From: a virus
DNA: 64,000 nt
Strand: one strand, 5' to 3'
Virus record (IMG/VR): IMGVR_UViG_3300036790_000049
Span: 1 to 64,000 of that record
In this document: positions 47,059 through 56,573 of the stretch, one piece after another
How the letters are laid out: the number at the start of each line of letters is the position of its first letter
How positions within the stretch are numbered: the first letter of the stretch is position 1
Notes under the pieces: model-generated
Seen by the model: the letters and a program-made list of their open reading frames with translations, nothing else
Told to the model about the DNA's origin: nothing
Databases searched by the model: none
Translations under genes and position numbers: made by a program

Positions 47059-48072
47059 TCAGAGGGTAGTGACGGTGAGCTTTCCTCCGGGTTCTGTCTG
47101 GAATCCTAGTGGTGTTCCGCTTGTGGCCCCGGAAACAACCAGGTTTCCCGAAGCCGAGAATGTCGCGGTGCCCTCAATGAGCGCGCCGCCCTCGGTTCCG
47201 TTCCCGCATCCCGAGTTCTGCATTCCCGTGTTGGAGCCGATAGCAGTCTGGCTCCTAGACACGATCGGGGAGTTGTTCTGGAGGTACGTGATCTTTGCCC
47301 GGAACGCCGCAGTTGCGGGACCGCTCATGGTCAGGTACGCGTCCTGAGTGCTCTTGCCCACATACGGCACGAACGCCCGGAACTCTACCGACTGCCCCGC
47401 AGCTACCGCAATGGAAAGTCCGGTTATGGCATTCTGAGATGTACCGGTTATGTTCTGGCTTCCGGTCGTGGTCGCCACCTGCACAACCGGAATGTAGTTC
47501 CAGGCCGAGCCATTCCAGATCATGATCGAGTTGCTTGACGTCTCGACACCGATAGCAGGCTTGGCGGGGGTGGGCCGCGAAGTCGCGGTGAATATGTACA
47601 CCGGAGTCCCGGCGAACTGCCGCGCGTCGATAAGCGCGGTGAGCGAGCTATCGGAGTTGGACTGCCACTGCGCTAGAAGGATGTCCTGGTACCGTGTCGT
47701 TGACAGGATCGCCGGGGACGCCGGGGTTGCCGAAGGGGTGCCGGTTATCACCACTGGCTGAACGACCGTCGCGGCGGTCGTGGCCTGCCGGTCTAGCCGC
47801 AGCACTAGCTTGTCTATCCGGTTGCTCCCGGACGCGGCAGGGATGGCCGTGGAAACGCTTGCGTCCGCTCCCCACAACTGCCCGCGTATGACCGCGTACC
47901 CGGCCGCAGCGACCGCCGTGCGCGCTCCCGAGTTGAGCGTTACCTTGAGGTCGCCCGCGCTCGGCTGCGATGCCACGCCGTCAGCGATGCCCATAGTGAG
48001 CATCAGTTCTTCCCACTGCGCGATGGTCGTGAGTTGCTGGTACGAGTTGGGCATCGCGTTCTGGACAGTCAT
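47059..48072 (-). CDS. Minor tail protein
   Basis: The 337-residue protein begins MTVQNAMPNSYQQLTTIAQWEE and has LMLTMGIADGVASQPSAGDLKVTLNSG, then KPAIGVETSSNSIMIWNGSAWNYIP and a beta-rich C-terminus. The segment order matches minor tail or appendage proteins of actinobacteriophages. No enzymatic site is seen. Confidence 0.7.
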   Translation of the reverse strand: MTVQNAMPNSYQQLTTIAQWEELMLTMGIADGVASQPSAGDLKVTLNSGARTAVAAAGYAVIRGQLWGADASVSTAIPAASGSNRIDKLVLRLDRQATTAATVVQPVVITGTPSATPASPAILSTTRYQDILLAQWQSNSDSSLTALIDARQFAGTPVYIFTATSRPTPAKPAIGVETSSNSIMIWNGSAWNYIPVVQVATTTGSQNITGTSQNAITGLSIAVAAGQSVEFRAFVPYVGKSTQDAYLTMSGPATAAFRAKITYLQNNSPIVSRSQTAIGSNTGMQNSGCGNGTEGGALIEGTATFSASGNLVVSGATSGTPLGFQTEPGGKLTVTTL

Positions 48073-48075
48073 CGG

Positions 48076-49311
48076 TTATCCAATCCTCGCATTCAGAAGC
48101 CGTTCCAGTCTCCGGACGCGCTTGGCTAGCTGTGTTGTCACAGAGGTTGAGGTATTTCCCGCGTCCGAGGATACGCCTATCGTCGGTGTTACGGTCACGG
48201 GCGGGTCTTGTGTGCCGTCCATCATGAAATCTACCTGACTCACGATGTCTGAATACCGGTCACCCGATGCAATCTCCACCGTTACCTGGTCACCAAGGTA
48301 ATAGTCGGTGCCGAACTGGAGCTTAGGGATGTCCTGCGCACTCATTGAGAGCGTTGGTGTTAGTACGCCCTGCTGGATTTCCTGTGTACCGGCCTGTGTA
48401 TTCTGCGTGGCGTCCGTAGAACTGGTCTGATCGACTAGCGTCTCGATTTTTGTCCACGGGTTGGCCGTTCCGTCGCCCGTAACCAGGATCGGAGTGGCTG
48501 TGCCGAGCACGCAGGCATCGGTAACGGTCGGGTCGGCTATCGAGAGCCCAACCGAGGTCAGGTTTCCCAGTTCTTTCGAGAAAAACGCGAGCTTGGACAG
48601 GTCTTGCGGCTCGTAAACGTCGAAAGTGATCCCGCCGCCGCCAGAATTAAGCGTAACCTCGGCTCCCATCGGCCCTCCGGTCGCCACGAGGTTCCGGATG
48701 ATGTCGAACAGTGCCAGATCGACGCCTGCCGCGAACTTCACGTTGTAGGAGACGACTGCGGAGCCGCGTGCGAGATCGGTGGCGACGGTCAGCAGCGGGA
48801 AACGCCGGTCGGTGGCTGCGGAAGATCCGAGATTGTTATTCACGTAGTGCTTGATCGCCGTCTCGCACGCTACAGCGGCAACCGCGTCGGCTGCCGCGTA
48901 CGTTTGCGATCCCCAGTCGTCGGCAGGGATCGGGAATGCGATCCGGTTGGCGATGATCGCCTCTAGCGTGGCACCTCCGAGCACGATCTGGGTTCCCACC
49001 GTGAACACAGCGGCCGAGTTGACACCGGGTACCGAGTCCTGATACCCGGGCGTCTCGCACTTGCCGCCGAAGCTGACTTGTCCGCCCCAGTTGAACCAGA
49101 CCACGAACCCCTCGTCGGCCATGCAGTCTTTCATGATCTGCCAGATATAATCGCTGTACTTGAATCCGCACGCCCACGAGCCGACCTGGTTGTAATAGAT
49201 CGTCGCGCTCATCGTTTCGAGCGGCAGCACGCACTGAGCGGTGAGCGTCTCGCAGTCGTACAGTGTCGCGGTGATGTCACCGGCTAGACCCGAACCGATC
49301 GGGGATATCAT
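48076..49311 (-). CDS. ReqiPepy6 Gp37-like tail (Tal-like) protein
   Basis: The 411-residue protein has the Gp37-like pattern: KYSDYIWQIMKDCMADEG, HYVNNNLGSSAATDRRFP, DLARGSAVVSYNVKFA, VDLALFDIIRNLV and LTVGLSIADP-type strands. It is expected to form part of the tail tip that follows the Dit-like protein. The ATG overlaps the upstream TGA. Terminal GNTSTSVTTQLAKRVRRLERLL is a short coiled coil. Confidence 0.8.
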   Translation of the reverse strand: MISPIGSGLAGDITATLYDCETLTAQCVLPLETMSATIYYNQVGSWACGFKYSDYIWQIMKDCMADEGFVVWFNWGGQVSFGGKCETPGYQDSVPGVNSAAVFTVGTQIVLGGATLEAIIANRIAFPIPADDWGSQTYAAADAVAAVACETAIKHYVNNNLGSSAATDRRFPLLTVATDLARGSAVVSYNVKFAAGVDLALFDIIRNLVATGGPMGAEVTLNSGGGGITFDVYEPQDLSKLAFFSKELGNLTSVGLSIADPTVTDACVLGTATPILVTGDGTANPWTKIETLVDQTSSTDATQNTQAGTQEIQQGVLTPTLSMSAQDIPKLQFGTDYYLGDQVTVEIASGDRYSDIVSQVDFMMDGTQDPPVTVTPTIGVSSDAGNTSTSVTTQLAKRVRRLERLLNARIG

Positions 49312-50753
49312 GCTCTCCCCCAGCGACGCGTCATGAGCAGTTCAACCTCTGTCCCGGTACCGCCGCTGCTGACTGCCACGTCCACGTCGTTGTCGCCGGG
49401 AACCAGAGCCCATAGGTCGGCCGGGGTGGTAGCCGTTATCTTGTCCCACCAGTTGGTTCCGTCTCCGAGCGTGGCGCTTTGCTGCCCCGGAAGTGTCACC
49501 ACGGTAAGCACGTCGGTGTCTCCGAGCGCATCGGAGAGCCCCCACGACTTTCCAGTCGTGTTGTTGGTCATCACAGGCGTTCCGGGTCCGGTGATTACCC
49601 AGGTCGGGTACGAATCCTCGGTCCCAGAGTTGGTTACCGTGACGTCGCCTAGATCGGTGGCTCCCTGCAATGCGATCGGCAGGATAGGCAGGATGCCTAC
49701 CTGGTTAGAGAACACGATGTTGTCCGCGTAGAGCTTGAGCGACGATGCTGGAGTCGTGAACATTCCGTAAAAGAACGACACAAAACCGACCGAGCCATCG
49801 GCAGGCACGTCGTAGGTGTAGGTCTTGGTCGTCTTGGTGGTCGCCGCGAGGGTGAACGTGGCAGCGTCCCCGGCCGTCACGAACGTAACGCCGTCCGGTG
49901 CGTACGCGTTGAATCCGTAACCGGTGTCTGGGCATGAGGCCGACGCGTCAAAGTCCACCGAGACGGAGATGTGCTGACCCGGAGCTACCGCCATGAGCGG
50001 GCCGAAGGCTTGCGGGTCCGCGTGCGTGCCGTCTCCGGTGAGCTTGAGCGAATGCGTGCCTGTGCTCGCGAAGTCGGTTGACTGCGCGACCGCCGCGCCT
50101 GTTCCGCCCGCCTGGTATCCGTCTACGCCGTCCTCGAAATCAATAGTTTCCAGAACGACAGTTGTCGCCGCACTTTCAAAAAGGAAGTTCTCGGATACCA
50201 GGTCGTAAAAAAACGGGTCCATGGCTTGCAGGGTGATCACGTACGTCGTGAACAGCAGTCCGGAAATATCGGTCGAGTCGTTAGGCTGGTCTACCCCGGC
50301 TGTCACATACGCGGTTACCTGCCGCTGCGAGCCGTCCGGTCGCTGCACGATGAGCGTTCCCGGACTAGGCTGGAGATCCCGGATCGTGGTGAACGCCCGC
50401 GTGAACGCGTCAAGGAAATTCAGGTAATCTGTCTGGCCTACCGCGCCGTCAACCGACATCACGAACACGGTGAGGATGATCTGCCGTAGCTGGTAGTTGA
50501 GAATCTGCGCGATAGCACCGCCTTGCACGAGCGGAACCGACGTCATCTGTACCGGGATACCCGAGAGTCCCGTGATGTCCTCGCAGATAAACCCCTCGGC
50601 CATGTCGAGATCCGAAAGGAACCAGCTATTGCCGTCCGGGTCGATCCACGTCATTTGCAGCCGTTGCGCGGCCGGGACAACGGCAATCGGAGTTGGCGTT
50701 ATTACCGGTGGAGGCGTCGGAGATATTGACCCGCGTTGCTTGAGAAGTGGCAT
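49308..50753 (-). CDS. Dit-like tail protein with inserted binding domain
   Basis: The 481-residue protein starts with a Pro-rich tail, then a distal-tail (Dit) N-domain (LQMTWIDPDGNSWFLSDLDMAEGFICEDITGLSG). Residues about 205-345 form a jelly-roll, carbohydrate-binding-like insertion (FEDGVDGYQAGGTGAAV, HSLKLTGDGTHADP, VSVDFDASASCPDTG). The Dit C-domain follows. The insertion could bind host wall sugars. It lies between tape measure and Tal-like genes. Confidence 0.75.
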   Translation of the reverse strand: MPLLKQRGSISPTPPPVITPTPIAVVPAAQRLQMTWIDPDGNSWFLSDLDMAEGFICEDITGLSGIPVQMTSVPLVQGGAIAQILNYQLRQIILTVFVMSVDGAVGQTDYLNFLDAFTRAFTTIRDLQPSPGTLIVQRPDGSQRQVTAYVTAGVDQPNDSTDISGLLFTTYVITLQAMDPFFYDLVSENFLFESAATTVVLETIDFEDGVDGYQAGGTGAAVAQSTDFASTGTHSLKLTGDGTHADPQAFGPLMAVAPGQHISVSVDFDASASCPDTGYGFNAYAPDGVTFVTAGDAATFTLAATTKTTKTYTYDVPADGSVGFVSFFYGMFTTPASSLKLYADNIVFSNQVGILPILPIALQGATDLGDVTVTNSGTEDSYPTWVITGPGTPVMTNNTTGKSWGLSDALGDTDVLTVVTLPGQQSATLGDGTNWWDKITATTPADLWALVPGDNDVDVAVSSGGTGTEVELLMTRRWGRA

Positions 50754-53700
50754 CTACTGTCGCCTCCCTACCCTGTTCCTGGCAGCATTCGCCATGTCCA
50801 TAGCGCGGAATGCATTCTGTATCCTCGCCTCGAATACTGAATCTGGCATTGTGAAGTAAGCGTTGTAAGTTGAACTCGCTCCCCCGCCGCCAATGGCGCG
50901 TTCGAGCGAGTTCCACTGTGATCCCGAGAATACCGGTTCCGGCGCTCCGGTGCCATTGAGAAGCAGGCTCGCGCCCGGAGGTGCCCACCCGCCCGCGTCG
51001 TACCATCCTGCGGACACCTCATGCGCCCACGCACCGGCCGGTGAGCCGTACCGGCCACGGATGTACCCGAGTCCCCACCGCTCCTGCGTAACCGGGTCAG
51101 TGAGCCAGTCAGCACCGGCAGAGGCCATCTTGTCGGCAGGAAGACTTTGCGGGATTCCGTACGCGCCCGAGGACGGGTTACGGGCGAACTGGTTCCACCC
51201 GCTCTCCCGGTTCCACAGCGCGGTCAGGTAGGGCATCTGGGATGCGACCGACCACCCGAACAGCGGCAGCAGTGCACGGGCAACGGCCTGGTTGGCGGCT
51301 GCGCTTCCGCCGTGCGCCGAGAGATCCCCGCCTGGCAGCGAGATCGCGGTTCCAGCAGTGATCGCATTCGCGAGCGCTTCCGAGTCGATCGTGACGTTGG
51401 CCGGGTAGTTGGTGGAAACGGAACTGGAAACCCCGGAAACTGCATTGCCCGAATAGCTCACGAGTCCGCCAGCAGCGAATCCGGGAATGCTGCCGCGCAA
51501 GTGATCAACTGCTCCCGCGTTCACCATGGCTGTCGGCACGACAACCTCGCCAGGCATCGCGCGCAGCAATACCGAATCCTGGCCCGGTATCCCTCCGGTC
51601 ACGTACCGTCCGGCAGCGGACGGAAGCTCACCGAACGGGAGCTTGGTCCCGAGCGGTCCCGAGATCCCCGGACCCGTAACAGACCAGGTACCGTGACCCG
51701 ACACGGAGACGGCTACCTTCTCGGTCGGCGGGATCTTTTTGATGATGTCGATCAGGTCATCGATCTCACCACGGAGGTTCTTGTTCTTGGATGCCAGTTG
51801 CTCCAGGAAAGGAATTGACTGGTTAAGGACTTGCAGGTCGTGCTTCCGCTGCGCGCCCGTCGCGTTGATCGTGTCAGAGGCTAGCGTGTTGACGTCCCCG
51901 ATATAGGTCTTGAATGAGGAGAACGAATCCCGCTGTGCCTGCGTCACGTCGCCAATGCGCCCGTGCGAATTGACAAGCTGTGTGTTCAGCGATACCAGGT
52001 CGTTTTTCATGTTGACGACCGCATCCTCAGCATTGAGGTTAGGTGCGATCATCCGGTTGAACGCGTCGGTTAGCGCGTTGACCTGGTTTGTGGCGCCGAG
52101 TGCCGTGTTCTCGATCGCCTGGAGATCCTTGGCGAACAGGTTCGTCGGCTCGTGCGCCTGCTGTTGTTCCTGGACGAATGCGGCGATCTTGGTCTGCATT
52201 CCCTGCGCCGCGTCTCCGCCCTCTTTGAACGCGTCGGCCGCGCCCTTCTGAGTGGACGCTAGCTGGATCGCCTGCGTTGAGGTCAGCCCGTACTTGACCT
52301 GTAGCGTGGTCAGGTTAGCCTGGAGATTGTTGCCCTGCGTGAGCACCTTCTGCTCGGCGGCTGTCAGGTCGTTTAGCGTCCCGGTGTAATACTGGGTGAC
52401 ACGCGCCTGCGCGAGCGGAGCCGATGCGATCTCGCCGGTACCGGCTACCTCCTGGCTCTTGTTGAGCGCGGCCTGCTTCTGCCTAGCCTGGTCCAAAGCG
52501 TACGCCAGAGCCCAGTAACCTTGCACGTTAAATCCGGTTGCCTGGTACTGCTTGGAAAGCGCGCTAACCGTGTCGTTGACGGTCGTGTCGGCGTAGTGGC
52601 CCTGGAAGATAATGAGTCCCGCTATGGCGGCGGTGAGGCCGACTACCCACCCGATAGGCGAGATGGCCTCTAGCACGCCCGTAGCGATAGCGAGAGCGCG
52701 CTCCGAGACCGTGAGGCCATCCACTGCCACCGCCGCGCCTGCGGCGCTCACAGCGAATCCTGCGGCTGCGGCGCTGCCCTGGCCCTCCGCCACGGCTGCC
52801 GCAAGGGTGGTCACCGTGAACGTCCGCAATCCAGTGATCGCACCGCCGATCCACGAGAACGCACTGAGTATCTGGAGATCCTTGAGCGCGGACAGCGGTT
52901 TGTACAGCGCGATCGTCAAGACCAGAATGTCGTCAAGCCACGGCGCATTCTTGGACACCACGGCGAGCAGGTTGGCGAACCACGCAACCGCATGCAGCAA
53001 CTGGAGCGATAGCGGCTGCATTGCCTCGGTGAGCGAAAAGAACGTGTGGATCAGGGAAACGACTACTTCCCCGATCTCGTGAATGTCCGGCCCTAGGTTC
53101 TGTGCGACAAACTGGAAGAATTGCTGTGCTTGCGAATCGGACAGTCCCGCGCCGATCTGTGAGAGCAGTCCCGCGATAGCTCCGCCCGCTGCCTTGGCTA
53201 GCGGGATCACTTCTGGGAGGATCTCGTCAATGTCGGTGAGCGCCGCACCGAACACCTGCAATAGCTCCGGCTGGAGCGAAAGGGAGAGGGTTTTGAATTC
53301 CTTCTCCAGATCGATGATCTCCGTCGCCATGAGTTTCTGGTCCTGCGTGAGCGCATTCCATGCCTGTCCAGCCTTGGCAGATCCGGTAGACATGTCTTGC
53401 AGGTACTTCACGACTCCGGACAGAGCCGGTGCCGCGAGCGCCGAGAACGCACCGACGCCAATGCCCGCCACCGCGAACGCCGGGGCAATTGCCACAGCGC
53501 CCGCGATGAGCGAGACTAGCCACGAGCGAACGGTACTGGCGTTGTGAACGTCAACGTCCACGTCCACCTTTTTGCCGTTTAGCTCGTCTGCCTTCCGCTT
53601 GGTGTCATCCAGAGCGAAGTCGGCAGCCGCGTTATCTACCCCGACGCGCAGCCTTACATCGTTGAGTTTCTCGTTGATCCGTGCGGCGAGAATATCACCA

Positions 53701-53819
53701 GTCTCGGAACCGATCGTGTCGGCATCTTTGAGCAGGGAATCCCGGAGCTTGTCGGCAAAGGTCTCTGCCGATGGCACGACAGAGACCGCTACCGAGCCGA
53801 TCAGGATGCGATCAGCCAT
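50754..53819 (-). CDS. Tape measure protein with transglycosylase domain
   Basis: The start chosen is MADRILIGSVAVSVV, giving 1021 residues, which implies a tail of roughly 150 nm on the usual 0.15 nm per residue rule. Residues about 90-135 and the centre contain hydrophobic segments and long helices with few Cys. The last ~150 residues form a lytic-transglycosylase-like domain (WNRESGWNQFARNPSSGAYGIPQS, GLGYIRGRYGSPAGAWAHE) with catalytic Glu in RESGW. It should open peptidoglycan during DNA entry. Confidence 0.85.
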   Translation of the reverse strand: MADRILIGSVAVSVVPSAETFADKLRDSLLKDADTIGSETGDILAARINEKLNDVRLRVGVDNAAADFALDDTKRKADELNGKKVDVDVDVHNASTVRSWLVSLIAGAVAIAPAFAVAGIGVGAFSALAAPALSGVVKYLQDMSTGSAKAGQAWNALTQDQKLMATEIIDLEKEFKTLSLSLQPELLQVFGAALTDIDEILPEVIPLAKAAGGAIAGLLSQIGAGLSDSQAQQFFQFVAQNLGPDIHEIGEVVVSLIHTFFSLTEAMQPLSLQLLHAVAWFANLLAVVSKNAPWLDDILVLTIALYKPLSALKDLQILSAFSWIGGAITGLRTFTVTTLAAAVAEGQGSAAAAGFAVSAAGAAVAVDGLTVSERALAIATGVLEAISPIGWVVGLTAAIAGLIIFQGHYADTTVNDTVSALSKQYQATGFNVQGYWALAYALDQARQKQAALNKSQEVAGTGEIASAPLAQARVTQYYTGTLNDLTAAEQKVLTQGNNLQANLTTLQVKYGLTSTQAIQLASTQKGAADAFKEGGDAAQGMQTKIAAFVQEQQQAHEPTNLFAKDLQAIENTALGATNQVNALTDAFNRMIAPNLNAEDAVVNMKNDLVSLNTQLVNSHGRIGDVTQAQRDSFSSFKTYIGDVNTLASDTINATGAQRKHDLQVLNQSIPFLEQLASKNKNLRGEIDDLIDIIKKIPPTEKVAVSVSGHGTWSVTGPGISGPLGTKLPFGELPSAAGRYVTGGIPGQDSVLLRAMPGEVVVPTAMVNAGAVDHLRGSIPGFAAGGLVSYSGNAVSGVSSSVSTNYPANVTIDSEALANAITAGTAISLPGGDLSAHGGSAAANQAVARALLPLFGWSVASQMPYLTALWNRESGWNQFARNPSSGAYGIPQSLPADKMASAGADWLTDPVTQERWGLGYIRGRYGSPAGAWAHEVSAGWYDAGGWAPPGASLLLNGTGAPEPVFSGSQWNSLERAIGGGGASSTYNAYFTMPDSVFEARIQNAFRAMDMANAARNRVGRRQ

Positions 53820-54731
53820 CGTCGCCCCTCGCTCTCCGCTCCATGCGCTGTCGCGCTTGATCCACACGGCGTGACGCCAGGTCTGTAGCTGCCTGGCGCC
53901 GCATTCTCGGGTCTAGCATCATTCTTTGCTGCATCGTGAGCTTCGGCTGCCGCTTCCGCAGTCCCGGCCGCCGTATCCGGTCAGGAGGTGAGTGCCGCGT
54001 TCCCTTCGGCGAGTGCGACATGAGGTACATGTGCTGCATGCTCCTCATCTCGTCAACTAGCAACGCGATTAGCATCTCCAGTTGTGACCACGGACCCTCC
54101 GCCGGATCGCCCGTCGCCGTGCTCTCCTCAACATCTCCGCGCTCCACTGCGCGCTGCCGCTTGACCCGGAGTCCAGTCATCGTTGCTGACTCCGGTGGCA
54201 GGTATTCCAGAAGGTTGGCGAACTTCCGCCAGGTCAGCTTGCTATCCGGCCGGTACAGGTCGTCTAGGTCAAGCTGGTAGTACCTCTGAAAGTCTGCGCT
54301 TAGCGCTTTCGCCTGCGTTGAGAGGATCGAGACGAGCGACTGGATTTTCCCAATCCGCCCGCCAGCCCAGCATGCAGGGTGATGCTCTGCACTACCTTTT
54401 GGATCTGGTAGTTCTTGATGTCGGATGAGGCCCAGTGCCGGAAGTCGTCTTCCGACAATACTCCCTTTGCCCAGCCGGTGAAGTCTCCCATGGACATCAT
54501 CCGGGAATAGATGTACTCCCAGCTATCCATGTGCGGGAAGACGAGCACCTTGCCGTTGATCTTCATCCGGAGGGGTCGGCCGATGTCAGCCCTGAGAGCC
54601 GCGTCCTGCTCGTCAAGATCAACATCGACCTCTTCCTCGTCCTCGTCCTCTTCTACCTCTTCGGCCTGACGATCTTTCGTCTCGGCCTGAATCCGCGCTC
54701 TTTCGGCGGACTGCTTTTCTGCATCTGCCAT
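53812..54731 (-). CDS. Frameshifted tail assembly chaperone (G-T product)
   Basis: The downstream half of the chaperone pair is reached by -1 frameshifting at GGGAAAA (54345-54351). The upstream gene reads TTG-GGA-AAA, a canonical slippery layout. After the shift the protein continues as IQSLVSILSTQAKALS, YYQLDLDDLYRPDSKLTW and LLEYLPPESATMTGLRVK, which is the classic C-terminal pattern of actinobacteriophage G-T chaperones. An isolated ATG at 54180 is not the true start. Confidence 0.8.
54300..54731 (-). CDS. Tail assembly chaperone (G product)
   Basis: The 143-residue zero-frame product has an acidic N-terminus (EEVEEDEDEEEVDVDLDEQD), then a folded domain with RMKINGKVLVFPHMDSWEYIYSRM and KGVLSEDDFRHWASSD. 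It is the short chaperone that coats the tape measure. A slippery heptamer in its last quarter produces the longer G-T form. Confidence 0.85.
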   Translation of the reverse strand: MADAEKQSAERARIQAETKDRQAEEVEEDEDEEEVDVDLDEQDAALRADIGRPLRMKINGKVLVFPHMDSWEYIYSRMMSMGDFTGWAKGVLSEDDFRHWASSDIKNYQIQKVVQSITLHAGLAGGLGKSSRSSRSSQRRRKR

Positions 54732-54811
54732 TTCGGCCTCCTCGCCAGTCCCGTTACGGGACCATTTACAGCGCTATTGCAGCGCTTTCCTTAGACCGCT
54801 ACGGCCGCCTG

Positions 54812-55402
54812 TCAGCTAAAGAAAGCGGACAGGTCCAGCGAGCCGTAGTTGATGTACCGCTGCAACGCGGTACGCCCGGAACCGACGGTTGCCGGGTAGA
54901 ACTGGAGGGTCATCTGGAGTGACGTCGCGTCCGCCTGCTGCACCTGGTCATTGCCACGGTCGGTGACCTTGCCGTTGGGCGCGAAGAGGCGGATGAGCTT
55001 GTCGTTGTCAACTCCGTCGAACACGAAGCAGTACCGGTTGTCCGAGGGGACCTCCGGCATCTGGTAGATCGCGATCTCGTCGGTCGGCTCCAGCAGGGAG
55101 ATGTCCACGTCGTCATACAGCGCGCGGACGGCCGGGTTCATGTCCTCCAGATAGGTTGCCTGGAGGGTCTTCGGCGCTCCGGTAGTAATGGTACGGATCG
55201 GGTCGAGTGTCCCGGCCGCGTTGATGTCCTTGAGCGCTTCGGCCAGCTTGTAGATATAGCCGGACGTGTCCAGCCATCCCAGGCAGACCCACGGCGTTTC
55301 CAGGGTCTCGAATCCGGTTGGCGCGTCGGTGCCGAGTGCGGCGTAGTAGCCCACAACATCTCCGCCAGCAAAGACGTTATCGGCGTTCCTTGTGTCTGTC
55401 AT
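54812..55402 (-). CDS. Major tail tube protein
   Basis: The 196-residue protein starts MTDTRNADNVFAGGDVVGYYA and has a tube-like beta pattern (FVFDGVDNDKLIRLFAPNGKV, LQMTLQFYPATVG). Its position between tail terminator and chaperones is canonical for the tube subunit of siphoviruses. Size and strands fit. Confidence 0.85.
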   Translation of the reverse strand: MTDTRNADNVFAGGDVVGYYAALGTDAPTGFETLETPWVCLGWLDTSGYIYKLAEALKDINAAGTLDPIRTITTGAPKTLQATYLEDMNPAVRALYDDVDISLLEPTDEIAIYQMPEVPSDNRYCFVFDGVDNDKLIRLFAPNGKVTDRGNDQVQQADATSLQMTLQFYPATVGSGRTALQRYINYGSLDLSAFFS

Positions 55403-55416
55403 CGTCCTCTCCGTTT

Positions 55417-55854
55417 TCAGAGATGCGTGTGCAACTCGTAAGTCGCGCTGTATCTAACTAGATCCTGGTTTATGTCCGGAAGCCATGACGGCCCCTTGAC
55501 ACAGGAAGCCATTTGAACGACTCCCTGATCCGTAACCAGGTTTCGGATTCCCGCCATCATTCCCTGAATGAACGTAGAGCACGAAGACGACTCCGCGTAG
55601 GACGGTGCCAGTACATCGATGTCCACGATCGGACGGTCAGTGAACCTGTTTCGGTTCGCGCCCGACGCCCGCGTTACGCGAACGGTCGTTACCGGAAACG
55701 TCTCCGGGAAATCCTGGCACACCCGGTAGCCGTCTCCCTCGCCCATACCCTCTACGGGGCGCAGCGCGGGAAGCTGTGTGTCTAGCCACCCGATGAGGAG
55801 TAGCTCTACATCCGGGAATCCCTTGAGACCGGGAGACGGCGCAGGGTTAGTCAC
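55417..55854 (-). CDS. Tail terminator-like protein
   Basis: I use the GTG (VTNPAPSPGLKGFPDVELLLIGWL) at 55854, which overlaps the upstream TAA by eight bases; an ATG 18 bases upstream is the alternative. The 145-residue product has the short alpha/beta pattern of tail completion proteins (FPVTTVRVTRASG, DRPIVDIDVLA, YSATYELHTHL). It caps the tail tube and joins it to the head. Confidence 0.65.
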   Translation of the reverse strand: MTNPAPSPGLKGFPDVELLLIGWLDTQLPALRPVEGMGEGDGYRVCQDFPETFPVTTVRVTRASGANRNRFTDRPIVDIDVLAPSYAESSSCSTFIQGMMAGIRNLVTDQGVVQMASCVKGPSWLPDINQDLVRYSATYELHTHL

Positions 55855-56188
55855 GGGTAGCCTCCACCGCATTCATCAGCGTATGGTGCCCCCGCTGCCT
55901 GCTCGTGCCTTTCTCCACGATGAGCGCTTCTGGGGCATCGTTGTACACGAGACCCTCCGCGCGATCGTGCTTGAATCCGCCCTTATCCGTTGCACTGGTA
56001 CCGAACGACCGGGCGTAGCGTCCGGAATGCGGGTCACGCCGGGGGTTGCCGACAGGGGCCGCTGCCTCTGCCGCTTCCTTGATCAGATCCACGCGCCGCT
56101 TCATCTCTTCAACCATGAATGGAGAGCGCAGCATTTCGCCTATGCCCTCGTAAGAGAAGCTCACCCGTGAGCGGAATGCCCCGGCCAT
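55847..56188 (-). CDS. HK97 gp10-like head-tail protein
   Basis: The start MAGAFRSRVSFSYEGIGEML gives 113 residues; the longer frame includes an upstream tail without a ribosome-binding site. VDLIKEAAEAAAPVGNPRRDPHSGRYARSFG is the classic minor head-tail connector pattern (gp10-like), with GLVYNDAPEALIVEKGTSRQRGHHTL at the end. It connects head to tail. Confidence 0.8.
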   Translation of the reverse strand: MAGAFRSRVSFSYEGIGEMLRSPFMVEEMKRRVDLIKEAAEAAAPVGNPRRDPHSGRYARSFGTSATDKGGFKHDRAEGLVYNDAPEALIVEKGTSRQRGHHTLMNAVEATRD

Positions 56189-56189
56189 A

Positions 56190-56567
56190 TCAGTCTCCGT
56201 CCGATCCGCTTGAGGTATGAGCCGAGCCGCCCGTAACCTCACGCAGATTGAGCATAACCGGTGTCGTGAGGCTCGTGAACGGTGAGGTCCACTGTGACGG
56301 GTCACCGGTTACCTGGTAAGTGTGCCCGGAATACAGAATCCGGTCTAGCGGAGTAGGCGTTACGCCGTCTGGAGGAACGAGGTAGAGCTTGGCATTCCCG
56401 ATGATCTCCTCTGCACCTTGCGTGCTTTCCGAAGTCTGCTCGGGAACCCATACACAGTTGTTCACCGTGTAATTCACAGCCTCATAGGTGTCATTGCCGC
56501 GATCGTCCGGCTTACCGACCGTTACGGCCTGGTAAGTTACGGTTACCCCGCCTGCGAACGACACCAT
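56190..56567 (-). CDS. Head-tail connector (stopper-like) protein
   Basis: The 125-residue product shows the beta-rich pattern of head closure proteins (VTVTYQAVTVGKPDDRGNDTYEAVNYTV, PLDRILYSGHTYQVTGDP). It sits between the adaptor and the gp10-like gene, the usual place of the stopper. Confidence 0.75.
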   Translation of the reverse strand: MVSFAGGVTVTYQAVTVGKPDDRGNDTYEAVNYTVNNCVWVPEQTSESTQGAEEIIGNAKLYLVPPDGVTPTPLDRILYSGHTYQVTGDPSQWTSPFTSLTTPVMLNLREVTGGSAHTSSGSDGD

Positions 56568-56573
56568 TGCGGC

